Shown: positions 24,863 to 33,169 of the stretch, in pieces
Layout: each line of letters opens with the position of its first letter
Position numbering within the stretch: the first letter of the stretch is position 1
DNA from: CAMFLJ01 sp965279255
GTDB taxonomy: Bacteria > Actinomycetota > Acidimicrobiia > Acidimicrobiales > Acidimicrobilacustridaceae
Length of the DNA: 64,000 nucleotides
Reading direction: 5' to 3'
Assembly (NCBI GenBank): GCA_965279255.1
Contig: OZ257146.1
Location: forward strand, 434,001 to 498,000
Notes under the pieces: generated by a model
What the model saw: the letters and a program-made list of their open reading frames with translations, nothing else
What the model was told of the DNA's origin: nothing
The model's database searches: none
Position numbers and translations under genes: made by a program

Positions 24863-26728
24863 TCAGACCGAGGCGCCGTGCGGGTGGTCGGCCGCCATCA
24901 GCGAGACCGCCGAGGCGAAGATGCCGGCGGCGTCGAGGCCGAGCTCGGCGAGGATGGCGTCGGGCTTGCCGTGGGGGATGTAGGCCGACGGCACGCCGAG
25001 CACGCGCACCCGCGGCTCGGGCATCCCGACGGTGAGCTCGCACACCCGGTCGGCGACGGCCATGCCGACACCGCCGTCGCGGAGGCCGTCCTCGACGGTG
25101 ACCACGTAGGGGTGGCGACCGGCGTCGGCGAGCATGGCGGGGTCGAGCGGCTTCACGACCCGGGCATCCCAGAGGGTGACCGACACGCCGTCGGCGGCCA
25201 GCATCTCGGCGGCGGCCTCGGCGGCGTCGAGCATCTTGCCGACGCTGATGATGCAGAGGTCGTCGCCCTGGAGCAGGCGGCGGCCCTCGAGCCCGTGACC
25301 GACCTCGCTCTCGCCGGCCTGGCGGGCGGCGGTCTTGGCCCAACGGATGGCTGACGGGCCGTCGGTGATGTCGAGCGCGTCGTGGAGCATCTGGCCGATC
25401 TCCTGGTACGACGACGGGGCGAAGACCGTCATGCCCGGCACCTTGGTGAGCAGCACCATGTCGAGCACGCCGTGGTGGCTGGGCCCGTCGTCGCCGGTGA
25501 TGCCGGCACGGTCGAGGCAGAACACCACGGGCTGGGAGTGAAGGCCCACGTCGAGGTTCACCTGGTCGAACGCCCGGGTGAGGAACGTCGAGTAGACGGC
25601 CACGACGGGGCGCAGACCGCCCACGGCCATGGCGGCGGCGGAGGCAACGGCATGCTGCTCGGCGATGCCGACGTCGAACATGCGGCCGGGGAAGCGCTCA
25701 GCGAAGGGCAGCAGGCCGGTGGAGTCGGGCATCGCCGCGGTGATGGTGACGAGCTCGGGGCGGGCCTCGCCCTCCTTCACGATGGCTTCGGTGAAGGCGG
25801 CGGTGAAGCTGCCCGGCTTGGCCTCTGAGGTGTCGTGGAGCCGCTTGATCGGGTCGTTCAGGGCCGGCGCGTAGCCACGGCCCTTCTCGGTGAGCACGTG
25901 GATGACCTGCGGCCCGCCGCTGATCTCGGTGGCGTTGCGGAAGGCCTCCTCCATGGCCGCGATGTCGTGACCGTCGAAGGGTCCGGCGTAGCGCACGCCC
26001 AGGGCCTCGAAGAAGGCGGTGGGCTCCCAGAGCTCGCGGATGGCGGCCTTGGTGGCGTCGAGGCCCCGCTCGAGGCGACCGCCCACGACCGGCATCTCGG
26101 CCAGGAGCTTCTCGAGCTTGGCCTGGCGGCGCATGTACACCGGGTTGTTGCGGATCTTCACCAGGCTCTCGCCCAGCTTCGAGACCGTAGGGGCGTAGGA
26201 CCGGCCGTTGTCGTTGAGGATGATGATGCAGTCGCGCCCGGAGTGGCCCAGGTTGTTGAGCCCCTCGAAGGCCATGCCACCCGTCATGGCGCCGTCGCCG
26301 ATCACCGCCACCACCCGGCGGCCCTCGCCCTGCGGCGACGCCTGCGCCACCGACAGGCCGTAGGCCCAGCTCAGGACGGTGGAGGCGTGGCTGTTCTCGA
26401 TCCAGTCGTGCTCGGACTCGTCACGCGACGGGTAGCCCGACATGCCGCCGGCCTCGCGCAGGTTCTCGAACCCGCCGAGGCGCCCGGTGACCAGCTTGTG
26501 GGGGTAGGCCTGATGGCCGGTGTCCCACAGGATGATGTCGTTCGGGGAGTCGAAGACCCGGTGCATCGCCAGGGTGAGCTCGACGACGCCGAGGTTGGAG
26601 CCGAGGTGGCCGCCGTGGGTGGTGACCGACCCGATGATGACCTGCCGCATCTCCTCGGCGAGGACCTCGAGCTGCTCGTCGTCGAGAGCCCGAAGGTCGG
26701 CCGGAGAGTTGATCGACTCGAGGATCAT
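24863..26728 (-). CDS. dxs: 1-deoxy-D-xylulose-5-phosphate synthase
   Basis: 621 aa, full length. Thiamine diphosphate enzyme making DXP from pyruvate and glyceraldehyde-3-phosphate, the first step of the MEP isoprenoid pathway. Motifs: THGGHLGSNLGVVEL at about 40, the TPP/Mg loop GDGAMTGGMAFEGLNN, GPFDGHD, AEQHAV, DRAGITGDDGPSHHG and the C-terminal transketolase domain with VTVEDGLRDGGVG. ATG 26728 overlaps the stop of the PAP2 gene (ATGA), so dxs is translated from the lipid-related operon that starts with the flippase-like gene. Isoprenoid supply next to lipid-carrier genes makes functional sense. Confidence 0.97.
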   Translation of the reverse strand: MILESINSPADLRALDDEQLEVLAEEMRQVIIGSVTTHGGHLGSNLGVVELTLAMHRVFDSPNDIILWDTGHQAYPHKLVTGRLGGFENLREAGGMSGYPSRDESEHDWIENSHASTVLSWAYGLSVAQASPQGEGRRVVAVIGDGAMTGGMAFEGLNNLGHSGRDCIIILNDNGRSYAPTVSKLGESLVKIRNNPVYMRRQAKLEKLLAEMPVVGGRLERGLDATKAAIRELWEPTAFFEALGVRYAGPFDGHDIAAMEEAFRNATEISGGPQVIHVLTEKGRGYAPALNDPIKRLHDTSEAKPGSFTAAFTEAIVKEGEARPELVTITAAMPDSTGLLPFAERFPGRMFDVGIAEQHAVASAAAMAVGGLRPVVAVYSTFLTRAFDQVNLDVGLHSQPVVFCLDRAGITGDDGPSHHGVLDMVLLTKVPGMTVFAPSSYQEIGQMLHDALDITDGPSAIRWAKTAARQAGESEVGHGLEGRRLLQGDDLCIISVGKMLDAAEAAAEMLAADGVSVTLWDARVVKPLDPAMLADAGRHPYVVTVEDGLRDGGVGMAVADRVCELTVGMPEPRVRVLGVPSAYIPHGKPDAILAELGLDAAGIFASAVSLMAADHPHGASV

Positions 26729-27669
26729 GAGGCAGCGGTGTCCTTGCCGGTCCGAGGCGAGGGGGCGGGATCCCGCCCGAGGGAGGGGGCGGCGGGCTCG
26801 GACGGTGAGGTCGGCACCGGCGAAGCCGCGTTCACGGTACCCCCTCCGCGATGGTGCTTCACCATCAGGGTGGCCAGGCGGGAGCCGATCAGCCAGCCCA
26901 GTCCGATGACCGCCGCGCCGCCCACCGCGTCGAGCCAGTAGTGGTTCCCCGTGACGATGATCGTGAGCAGCGTGACCACGGGATACGCGGCCGCGATGAT
27001 CTTCGTCGAGCGGTGCCGAACCCGGGGGACGAGCACCAGCGCGCACCACAGGGCCCACCCGAAGTGGAGGCTGGGCATGGCCGCGTACTGGTTGGAGATG
27101 CTGGCCATCGTCGAGTTGCTGAACGACCACAGCCCGCCGTAGGAGGCGAGGGTGTCGACGAAGTGGGGGAGGCCGTCGGCGGTGGCCGCCGGGCCGGCGC
27201 CGTAGGCGCAGTCGCAGAGCAGGCGAGGGGGCATGAGCGGGAACAGTGAGAACCCGATCAGGGCCAGGGCGGTGCCGATCAGGATGGTGTTGCGCCAGGT
27301 CGGGTAGTCGCGGGGATGCCGGGCGGCGAGCCACACCAGCACCGCCGCCGGCACCACGAAGTGGAATGACCCGTAGAAGATGTTGAACGCCCGCAGCACC
27401 CATGGCTCCCCGAGGAACCAGCCCTGGATGGTGGCCTCGTGGAAGAGCCCGACGGCCTTCTCGAGGTCGATGATGCGCACTGCGTTGGTGTAGGCGTGCT
27501 CGGTGCCCACGGCGGCGGAGCCGAACTGGTTCCGCACGAGCGTGTAGATGCCGTAGAACCCGACCACGTAGGCGATCTCACGCCACCAGTGGATGGTGGG
27601 CTCGGGCTCGGTGGCGGACGCGGGGTCGTCGATCGTGGCCTGGTCGGCCTCGACGTGGCCGACGCTCAC
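26725..27669 (-). CDS. PAP2-superfamily membrane phosphatase/transferase (Aur1/Ipt1-like)
   Basis: 314 aa with about six membrane spans. The C-terminal PAP2 catalytic motifs are PSLHFGW and GNHYWLDAVGG; the N-terminal part carries an EKAVGLFHE segment like inositolphosphotransferase-type members. It could remove or transfer a phosphoryl head group on a membrane lipid. GTG 27669 overlaps the upstream stop (GTGA) and its own stop overlaps dxs. A roughly 40-residue Pro/Ser-rich cytoplasmic tail follows the last span. Confidence 0.8.
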   Translation of the reverse strand: MSVGHVEADQATIDDPASATEPEPTIHWWREIAYVVGFYGIYTLVRNQFGSAAVGTEHAYTNAVRIIDLEKAVGLFHEATIQGWFLGEPWVLRAFNIFYGSFHFVVPAAVLVWLAARHPRDYPTWRNTILIGTALALIGFSLFPLMPPRLLCDCAYGAGPAATADGLPHFVDTLASYGGLWSFSNSTMASISNQYAAMPSLHFGWALWCALVLVPRVRHRSTKIIAAAYPVVTLLTIIVTGNHYWLDAVGGAAVIGLGWLIGSRLATLMVKHHRGGGTVNAASPVPTSPSEPAAPSLGRDPAPSPRTGKDTAAS

Positions 27670-28769
27670 GTGAGGGCTTCTCTGCGTCGCCCCCCTACGG
27701 CGAACGCCGGGGCACCGGCCAGGCTCACCAGGAGGTTGAGGGCGTAGAGCACCAGCCCGAGGGCAACCGCCTGCTCGGCGGGCACCCCCAGCGGCGTGAG
27801 GAACAGGACGAAGGCGCCCTCGCGCACCCCGAGCCCGGAGATGCCGATCGGCAGCACCTGGGCGATCAGGACCGCCGGCAGGAAGGCGAGCAGCGGGGTG
27901 AGGCCGAGCCAGCCGAAGCCGAGGGCCGCGGCGACCATCAGGGCGGCGGCGACCAGCACGAGCTGGTAGGCGAGGCCGGCCAGCACCACGCCGAGGGCGG
28001 CGGCCGGGTGGGCCCGCATCTGAGCCACCCCGCGGTGGACGGCGCCGACGAAGCGGGCCCAGCCCTCGCTCTTGGCGAAGCGGCCGCCGAGACGAGGGTG
28101 GTCGGCGACGAGAAGCACCACCACGAGGGCGACGAGGGTGAAGGCGGCGACGGCGGCGGCCACGGCGCTGGCCCGGCCCTGGTCGCGCAGGTCGGGGTTG
28201 ATCAGCAGGCCGAAGAAGGTGATGAGCGGCAGCACCAGCCAGCCGCTGAGGCGCTCGAGCACGACCGACGCGAAGGTGTCGGCCGAGTCGGCGTCGTCGA
28301 CCCCGCGCGACAGGCGGGAGACCCGGAGCACGTCGCCACCGATCGTGCTGGGCAGGACGTTGGAGACGAAGGCGCCGGCGAAGTAGAGCGGCACGAGGCG
28401 GCGGAGCTTCTCGTGGAGGCCCATGGCCCTCAGCACCTGCTGCCACCGGACGGCGGAGAGCACCAGCCCCAGCAGCGTGAGCAGGGCGGCGCCGATGAGC
28501 CACAGGGCGGTGGTGCGGTTCCACTTGGGCACCGTCTCGGACCACTTGAAGTCGTCGAAGCGGGTGAAGAGCACGGCGAGCATGGCCAGGCTGACGGCGA
28601 TGCGCACCGGCATCACCCAGCGGCGGCGCCGCTCAGGGCGGCCGCCCGCGGTCTCGGCCACGTCGATCAGGTCGGCGACGGAGTCGGAGCCGAGGTGCTC
28701 GAGGCCGGGCGCGGGGGCGGTCGGTTCGTCCGGGGCCGCGGGACCCTCCGACCTCGGCCGATCCACCAC
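27666..28769 (-). CDS. Flippase-like membrane protein (lysylphosphatidylglycerol synthase TM region / UPF0104)
   Basis: 367 aa. A roughly 48-residue charged N terminus is followed by about eight spans. Family landmarks: WQQVLRAMGL, YFAGAFVSNVLPSTIGGDVLR, VVLERLSG and PIGISGLGVREGAFVLFL. Relatives move or modify membrane lipids. GTG 28769 is chosen because TACACT lies exactly 7 nt before it (leaderless pattern). It leads the operon flippase-PAP2-dxs-YkgJ, all start-stop overlapped or spaced by 7 nt. Confidence 0.8.
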   Translation of the reverse strand: MVDRPRSEGPAAPDEPTAPAPGLEHLGSDSVADLIDVAETAGGRPERRRRWVMPVRIAVSLAMLAVLFTRFDDFKWSETVPKWNRTTALWLIGAALLTLLGLVLSAVRWQQVLRAMGLHEKLRRLVPLYFAGAFVSNVLPSTIGGDVLRVSRLSRGVDDADSADTFASVVLERLSGWLVLPLITFFGLLINPDLRDQGRASAVAAAVAAFTLVALVVVLLVADHPRLGGRFAKSEGWARFVGAVHRGVAQMRAHPAAALGVVLAGLAYQLVLVAAALMVAAALGFGWLGLTPLLAFLPAVLIAQVLPIGISGLGVREGAFVLFLTPLGVPAEQAVALGLVLYALNLLVSLAGAPAFAVGGRRREALT

Positions 28770-28776
28770 GACGTCC

Positions 28777-28782
28777 AGTGTA
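28777..28782 (-). promoter_or_regulatory. Leaderless -10 (TACACT) for the flippase-PAP2-dxs operon
   Basis: Minus-strand TACACT ends 7 nt before the GTG at 28769. This would make dxs part of a leaderless transcript. Confidence 0.5.
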
Positions 28783-28918
28783 CGGACGCCGCCCGTTCAC
28801 GGGTCGGTCATCTGCCCGTCGTCGGTCGTGGGCGGGTGTGTACGGAGAGTGGTCGAACGGGCATGATGGGGGCAACGGGATCGGACCGGCCGTCGGTCCG
28901 ACCGGGCGGAGGTGGGAG

Positions 28919-29869
28919 ATGGTCGCGATGACGAGGTCCGGGCTCGGGCGACGGCGGATGCGGATCGGCATCGGCGCTGCGGCACTGATCGTCGCAGCGG
29001 GGCCCCTCGCGGCCTGCGGCAGCGGCGCGACCGGCGAGGCGTTCGTCACCGTTGACGACGCCTCCGTCGGCACGGTCGCCTCGGCGGCCCTGACCAGGGC
29101 GAGCGAGTCGACCAGCGCGGTCGAGTCGGGCCGCTTCCGGGTGAGCTACGCCATCAGCGGCTCGGGCGACGGCGAGAGCCTCGACATGACCATGGCGGGC
29201 ACCGGATCGTTCAGCGACTTCGGACAGCGGTCGGAGCTCACGGTCGAGATGACCGGAGCGTCGGGCACCGGCCTCGGCGCGGTGCCCGGCACGATGGTGA
29301 TGCACGAGATCGTGGACGGCACCACCGCCTACATGAAGGTCGACACCGACCAGCTGATCCCCGGCCTCGACGTCGGCTGGATGAAGATGGACGTCGCCGC
29401 GCTCGCCGGTGACCCCAGCGGCTCCCAGTCGTTCGGGGTGATGGGCTCGGACTGGTCGGGCTTCCTCGACTCGCTCAAGGGCGCGGGTGGCAGCGTGGTG
29501 GAGCGCGGAGCCGACTCCATCGACGGGGTGCCCGTGACGGTCTACGAGGGCACCATCGACCCTCAGGCGGCGATCGCCCAGGCCTCGCCCGACGACGAGG
29601 CCGACGTCCAGGCGGCGCTCGACCAGATGGGCGGCACGTTCGACATGCCGTTCACCGCGTGGGTCGACAACGACGGCATGGTGCGCCGCCTCGAGGTGAC
29701 CGTCTCGGCCGACATGGGCGGGGCGACGATGGACATGACGGTGACGATCGAGCTGTACGACCTCGGTGCGCCGATCACCATCACCCCGCCGCCGGCCGAC
29801 GAGGTCACCGACTTCGGTGGAGCCTCGGGCCTCGGGGGCCTGGTCGGCCCCGGCCTCGGCACCGCCTGA
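28919..29869 (+). CDS. LppX/LprG-like lipoprotein
   Basis: 316 aa. A twin-arginine-like start (GLGRRRMRIG), hydrophobic segment and lipobox LAAC give a lipid-anchored secreted protein. The mature part alternates strands such as FRVSYAISGSG, LDMTMAGTGSFSDFG, MVMHEIVDGTTAYMKVD and PVTVYEGTIDP, the pattern of the LolA/LppX half-barrel fold that carries lipids in actinobacteria. GGAGGTGGGAG lies 5 nt before the ATG. It is divergent from the flippase-like gene, so a shared lipid-transport theme is plausible but inferred. Confidence 0.7.
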   Translation: MVAMTRSGLGRRRMRIGIGAAALIVAAGPLAACGSGATGEAFVTVDDASVGTVASAALTRASESTSAVESGRFRVSYAISGSGDGESLDMTMAGTGSFSDFGQRSELTVEMTGASGTGLGAVPGTMVMHEIVDGTTAYMKVDTDQLIPGLDVGWMKMDVAALAGDPSGSQSFGVMGSDWSGFLDSLKGAGGSVVERGADSIDGVPVTVYEGTIDPQAAIAQASPDDEADVQAALDQMGGTFDMPFTAWVDNDGMVRRLEVTVSADMGGATMDMTVTIELYDLGAPITITPPPADEVTDFGGASGLGGLVGPGLGTA

Positions 29870-29875
29870 CGACCG

Positions 29876-30268
29876 TCAGTCGTCGAGCAGGCCGGAGGCC
29901 TTCGCCGTGAAGTGCTCGGCGTCGACCACCACGCGGGTGACCCGCCCGACACCCACCAGGCCGCGGTCGTCGTTCACCGAGACGGTGAAGGTGACGCGGC
30001 GGCCGTTGACCTTCTCGACCACGGCCTCGGCGACGACCCGGTGGCCGACGGCGGAGGGGGCGAGGTGGTCGAGCTGGACCTTCATGCCGACCGTGGTCTG
30101 GCCCGGGGCGAGCTCGGGAGCCACCGCGGCGAGCGCCGCTTCCTCGCACAGCGCCAGGAGGCGGGGCGTGCCCAGCACCGGCACCTCGCCGGAGTGGAGC
30201 GCGATCGCCGTGTCGGCCTCGCCGACGACGAGCTCGACCGTTGCGCTCAGGCCGGATTGGACGGGCAT
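29876..30268 (-). CDS. Hot-dog thioesterase, FlK (fluoroacetyl-CoA thioesterase)-like
   Basis: 130 aa, one hot-dog domain. FlK-type features: TVELVVGEADTAI, VPVLGTPRLLALCEEAALAA (central helix with Glu), GQTTVGMKVQLDHLAPSAVG with the conserved His, and FTVSVNDDRGLVG. These enzymes hydrolyse acyl-CoA thioesters and here may clear a dead-end CoA ester. ATG 30268 lies 7 nt after minus-strand TAGCGT, so the transcript is probably leaderless. It stands alone, convergent with the lipoprotein gene. Confidence 0.8.
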   Translation of the reverse strand: MPVQSGLSATVELVVGEADTAIALHSGEVPVLGTPRLLALCEEAALAAVAPELAPGQTTVGMKVQLDHLAPSAVGHRVVAEAVVEKVNGRRVTFTVSVNDDRGLVGVGRVTRVVVDAEHFTAKASGLLDD

Positions 30269-30275
30269 CGGCGGT

Positions 30276-30281
30276 ACGCTA
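30276..30281 (-). promoter_or_regulatory. Leaderless -10 (TAGCGT) for the thioesterase gene
   Basis: TAGCGT on the minus strand ends 7 nt before the ATG at 30268. TAGCGT recurs in the same place before genes at 36239, 37451 and 56525. Confidence 0.5.
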
Positions 30282-30372
30282 CGCCGCTCGACCATCCCCC
30301 GGCCAGCCCGTGCAATCGACACGCATGGTGTCGAGGCGGGCAGCGCGACCGAGCGGGTGATCGCCCGCCGGG

Positions 30373-30419
30373 GCCTGCCCCTCCAGCGGTGACCAACACC
30401 TCCTGATGCCGGGGCAGGC
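30373..30419 (+). promoter_or_regulatory. Long-range stem in the tldD leader
   Basis: GCCTGCCCC (30373-30381) pairs perfectly with GGGGCAGGC (30411-30419), enclosing a smaller GGTG/CACC hairpin. It ends 18 nt before the tldD GTG. It could act as a leader structure; nothing else is seen in the gap 30282-30437. Confidence 0.35.
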
Positions 30420-30437
30420 GCTGGGAAAGGACCGTCG

Positions 30438-31829
30438 GTGATCGAGGAAGCCGTGCTCCAACGGGTGCTCGGGTCGGCGCTGAAGACCGGTGGCGAGTTC
30501 GCCGAGGTCTTCGCCGAGGACCGTCGCAACAGCTCGGCGCTGCTCGACGACGGACGGGTCGAGGAGCTCACGTCGGGTCGCGACCGCGGCGCGGGCATCC
30601 GCGTCGTGGTGGGTGACACCACCGGCTTCGCCCACACCGCCGACCTCAGCGAGGCCGGCCTGCTGGCCGCCGCCGAGGCCGCCGCGGCTGCGGCCAAGGG
30701 CGGCGGTGGCGGCACCCGCACCATCGCCCTCACCCGTCGTGAGGCATCGCGTGGCTACGACATCGAGACCTACCCCGGCGACGTGCCCAAGGCCCGCAAG
30801 GTCGAGCTGCTCACCCGGGCCGACGAGATCGCCCGGTCCGCCGGCGGCGCCATCTCCCAGGTGTCGGTCAGCTACGGCGACAACCGCCGTCGCATCCTCG
30901 TCGCCAACTCCGACGGCCTCCTCGCCGAGGACGACACCGTCCGCAGCTTCTTCGCCGTCAGCTGCGTGGCCACCGGCGACACCGGCATGCAGACCGGCCG
31001 CGAGAGCATCGGCCACACCGTCGGCTTCGAGCTGTTCGACATGTACGACGTCGACGAGCTCGCCCGTCGGGCCGCCGGCCGCGCCCTCACCAAGCTGGCC
31101 GCCCGCCCCGCACCCAGTGGCGCCATGCCCGTCGTCATCGCCAGCGGTGGTGGGGGCGTGCTCTTCCACGAGGCCTGCGGCCACGGCCTCGAGGCCGACC
31201 TCGTCGCCAAGGGCGCCTCGGTGTTCCGTGACCGCGTGGGCCAGCAGGTCGCCAGCAAGGGCGTCACCGTCGTCGACGACGGCACCATGGCCAAGGAGTG
31301 GGGGAACATCGCCATCGACGACGAGGGAAACCCCGCCCAGCGCAACGTGCTCATCGACGACGGCGTGCTCACCGACTACATGTGGGACCACCTCCGGGCC
31401 CGCAAGGAGGGCCGTCCCTCATCGGGCAACGGCCGCCGGCAGAGCTACCAGCACCTGCCCATGGTCCGCATGACGAACACCTACCTGCTCGCCGGCACCG
31501 ACGACCCCGACGAGATCGTCGCCTCCACCGAGAAGGGCGTGCTCGTGAAGCACCTCGGCGGCGGGCAGGTCAACACCGCCACCGGTGACTTCGTGTTCGG
31601 CATGACCGAGGCCTACCTGATCGAGGACGGCCAGGTCACCGAGCCGCTGCGCGAGGGCAACCTCATCGGCAACGGCCCCGAGGTCCTCCAGCGGATCGAC
31701 GCTCTCGGCAACGACTTCGCCATGGGGCCTCCCGGCACCTGCGGCAAGGACGGCCAGGGCGTGCCTGTGGGCGACGGCGTCCCGACCCTGCGGGTCTCGT
31801 CGCTCACCATCGGCGGCACCGCGGCATGA
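30438..31829 (+). CDS. tldD: TldD-type metalloprotease subunit
   Basis: 463 aa. The zinc site HEACGHGLEAD carries H244, E245 and H249. Glycine-rich GGGGVLFHEA, then KGVTVVDDGTMAKEWG and a C-terminal GPPGTCGKDGQGVPVG with the conserved metal-ligand Cys are all family hallmarks. TldD with TldE forms a protease that degrades unfolded peptides and matures some ribosomal peptides. AAAGGA precedes the GTG. The stop overlaps the first tldE start (ATGA). Confidence 0.95.
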   Translation: MIEEAVLQRVLGSALKTGGEFAEVFAEDRRNSSALLDDGRVEELTSGRDRGAGIRVVVGDTTGFAHTADLSEAGLLAAAEAAAAAAKGGGGGTRTIALTRREASRGYDIETYPGDVPKARKVELLTRADEIARSAGGAISQVSVSYGDNRRRILVANSDGLLAEDDTVRSFFAVSCVATGDTGMQTGRESIGHTVGFELFDMYDVDELARRAAGRALTKLAARPAPSGAMPVVIASGGGGVLFHEACGHGLEADLVAKGASVFRDRVGQQVASKGVTVVDDGTMAKEWGNIAIDDEGNPAQRNVLIDDGVLTDYMWDHLRARKEGRPSSGNGRRQSYQHLPMVRMTNTYLLAGTDDPDEIVASTEKGVLVKHLGGGQVNTATGDFVFGMTEAYLIEDGQVTEPLREGNLIGNGPEVLQRIDALGNDFAMGPPGTCGKDGQGVPVGDGVPTLRVSSLTIGGTAA

Positions 31830-33169
31830 GCGACGAGCTGCTCGCGGTCGCCGACCGCGTGGTCGCCATGGCCGCGCCCGGCGAGCAGGTCGAGGCCGTG
31901 GTGGTCCGCGGCACCGACACCGAGATCAAGGTCTACGGCGGCGAGGTCGAGTCGCTGTCCTCCGCCCAGTCCCAGGGCGTCGGCATCCGCGTCGTCGTCG
32001 ACGGCCGGCAGGGCTTCGCCTACGCCGGCACCCTCGACGAGTCCGTGATCGCCGAGACCCTCGCCGAGGCGCGCGACAACGCCGGCTTCGCCACCCGTGA
32101 CCCGTTCGTCGGCCTGGCCGAGCCCGACGGCGTCGCCGTGCAGGAGCTCGACCTCTTCCGCGAGTCGCTGCTCGGCTTCAGCCCCGACGAGAAGGTGGCG
32201 CTGGCCGTCGAGCTCGAGCGGGCCGTGCTCGCCGCCGACCCCCGCATCTCCGGCATCGAGTCGGCCGAGTACGTCGACGGCGTCTCCGAGGCCGCGGTGG
32301 CCACCACCACGGGCATCCGCTCGTTCGGCCGCGAGACCAGCTGCTACGTCGCCACCTACGCCATGGCCACCGAGGGCGACGACACCCAGACGGGGTTCGG
32401 CTTCTCGGTCGGGCGCGAGGCGTCCGACCTCGACCCGGCCGCCGCCGCCGCCGAGGCCGCCGAGCGCGCCACCCGCATGCTCGGCGCGGTGAAGCCGCCC
32501 ACCGGCCGCCTCACCGTGGTGCTCGACCCGTGGGTCACCGCCCAGTTCCTCGGGCTGCTCGGCTACACGCTCAACGGCGACGCCGTGGCCAAGGGCCGCT
32601 CGCTGTTCGCCGAGCGCCTCGGCGAGGCCGTGGCGTCGCCGCTCGTCACCCTGATCGACGACCCCACCGACCTGCGGGCGATCACGGCCACCGACACCGA
32701 CGGCGAGGGCCTGGCGACGCGTCGCAACGTGCTCGTGCGCGACGGCGTGCTCGAGATGTTCGTGCACAACGCCGAGAGCGCTCGGCGGGCCGGCACGGTC
32801 AGCACTGGCAACGCGGTTCGTGGCTTCAAGAGCACGCCCGACGTCGACTGCCTGTTCCTGTCCCTGCTGCCCGGCACCACCGACCCGGCCACGCTCATCG
32901 CCGGCATCGACGACGGCGTGCTCGTACAGGAGGTCTCCGGCCTCCACTCGGGCGTGAACCCGGTCAGCGGCGACTTCTCCACCGGCGCCGAGGGCCTGCG
33001 CATCCGGGGCGGCGAGGTCGCCGAGCCGGTGCGGGAGTTCACCATCGCCTCCACGCTGCAGCGCATGCTCCACGACGTGCAGGCCGTCGGCAACGACCTG
33101 CAGTTCCTGCCCATGAACGCCGCCGGGGTGAGCCTGGTGGTCGCCGACGTCACCCTCTCGGGCTCGTGA
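31826..33169 (+). CDS. TldE/PmbA-type subunit, paralogue 1
   Basis: 447 aa. PmbA-like: same fold as TldD but without HExxxH. Landmarks are SQGVGIRVVVDGRQGFAYAG, GRLTVVLDPWVTAQFLGLLG, DTDGEGLATRRN and SGLHSGVNPVSGDFSTGAEG. It should pair with TldD to close the proteolytic chamber. It overlaps tldD upstream and paralogue 2 downstream by ATGA/GTGA. Clearly related to paralogue 2 across the whole length, by eye. Confidence 0.9.
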   Translation: MSDELLAVADRVVAMAAPGEQVEAVVVRGTDTEIKVYGGEVESLSSAQSQGVGIRVVVDGRQGFAYAGTLDESVIAETLAEARDNAGFATRDPFVGLAEPDGVAVQELDLFRESLLGFSPDEKVALAVELERAVLAADPRISGIESAEYVDGVSEAAVATTTGIRSFGRETSCYVATYAMATEGDDTQTGFGFSVGREASDLDPAAAAAEAAERATRMLGAVKPPTGRLTVVLDPWVTAQFLGLLGYTLNGDAVAKGRSLFAERLGEAVASPLVTLIDDPTDLRAITATDTDGEGLATRRNVLVRDGVLEMFVHNAESARRAGTVSTGNAVRGFKSTPDVDCLFLSLLPGTTDPATLIAGIDDGVLVQEVSGLHSGVNPVSGDFSTGAEGLRIRGGEVAEPVREFTIASTLQRMLHDVQAVGNDLQFLPMNAAGVSLVVADVTLSGS

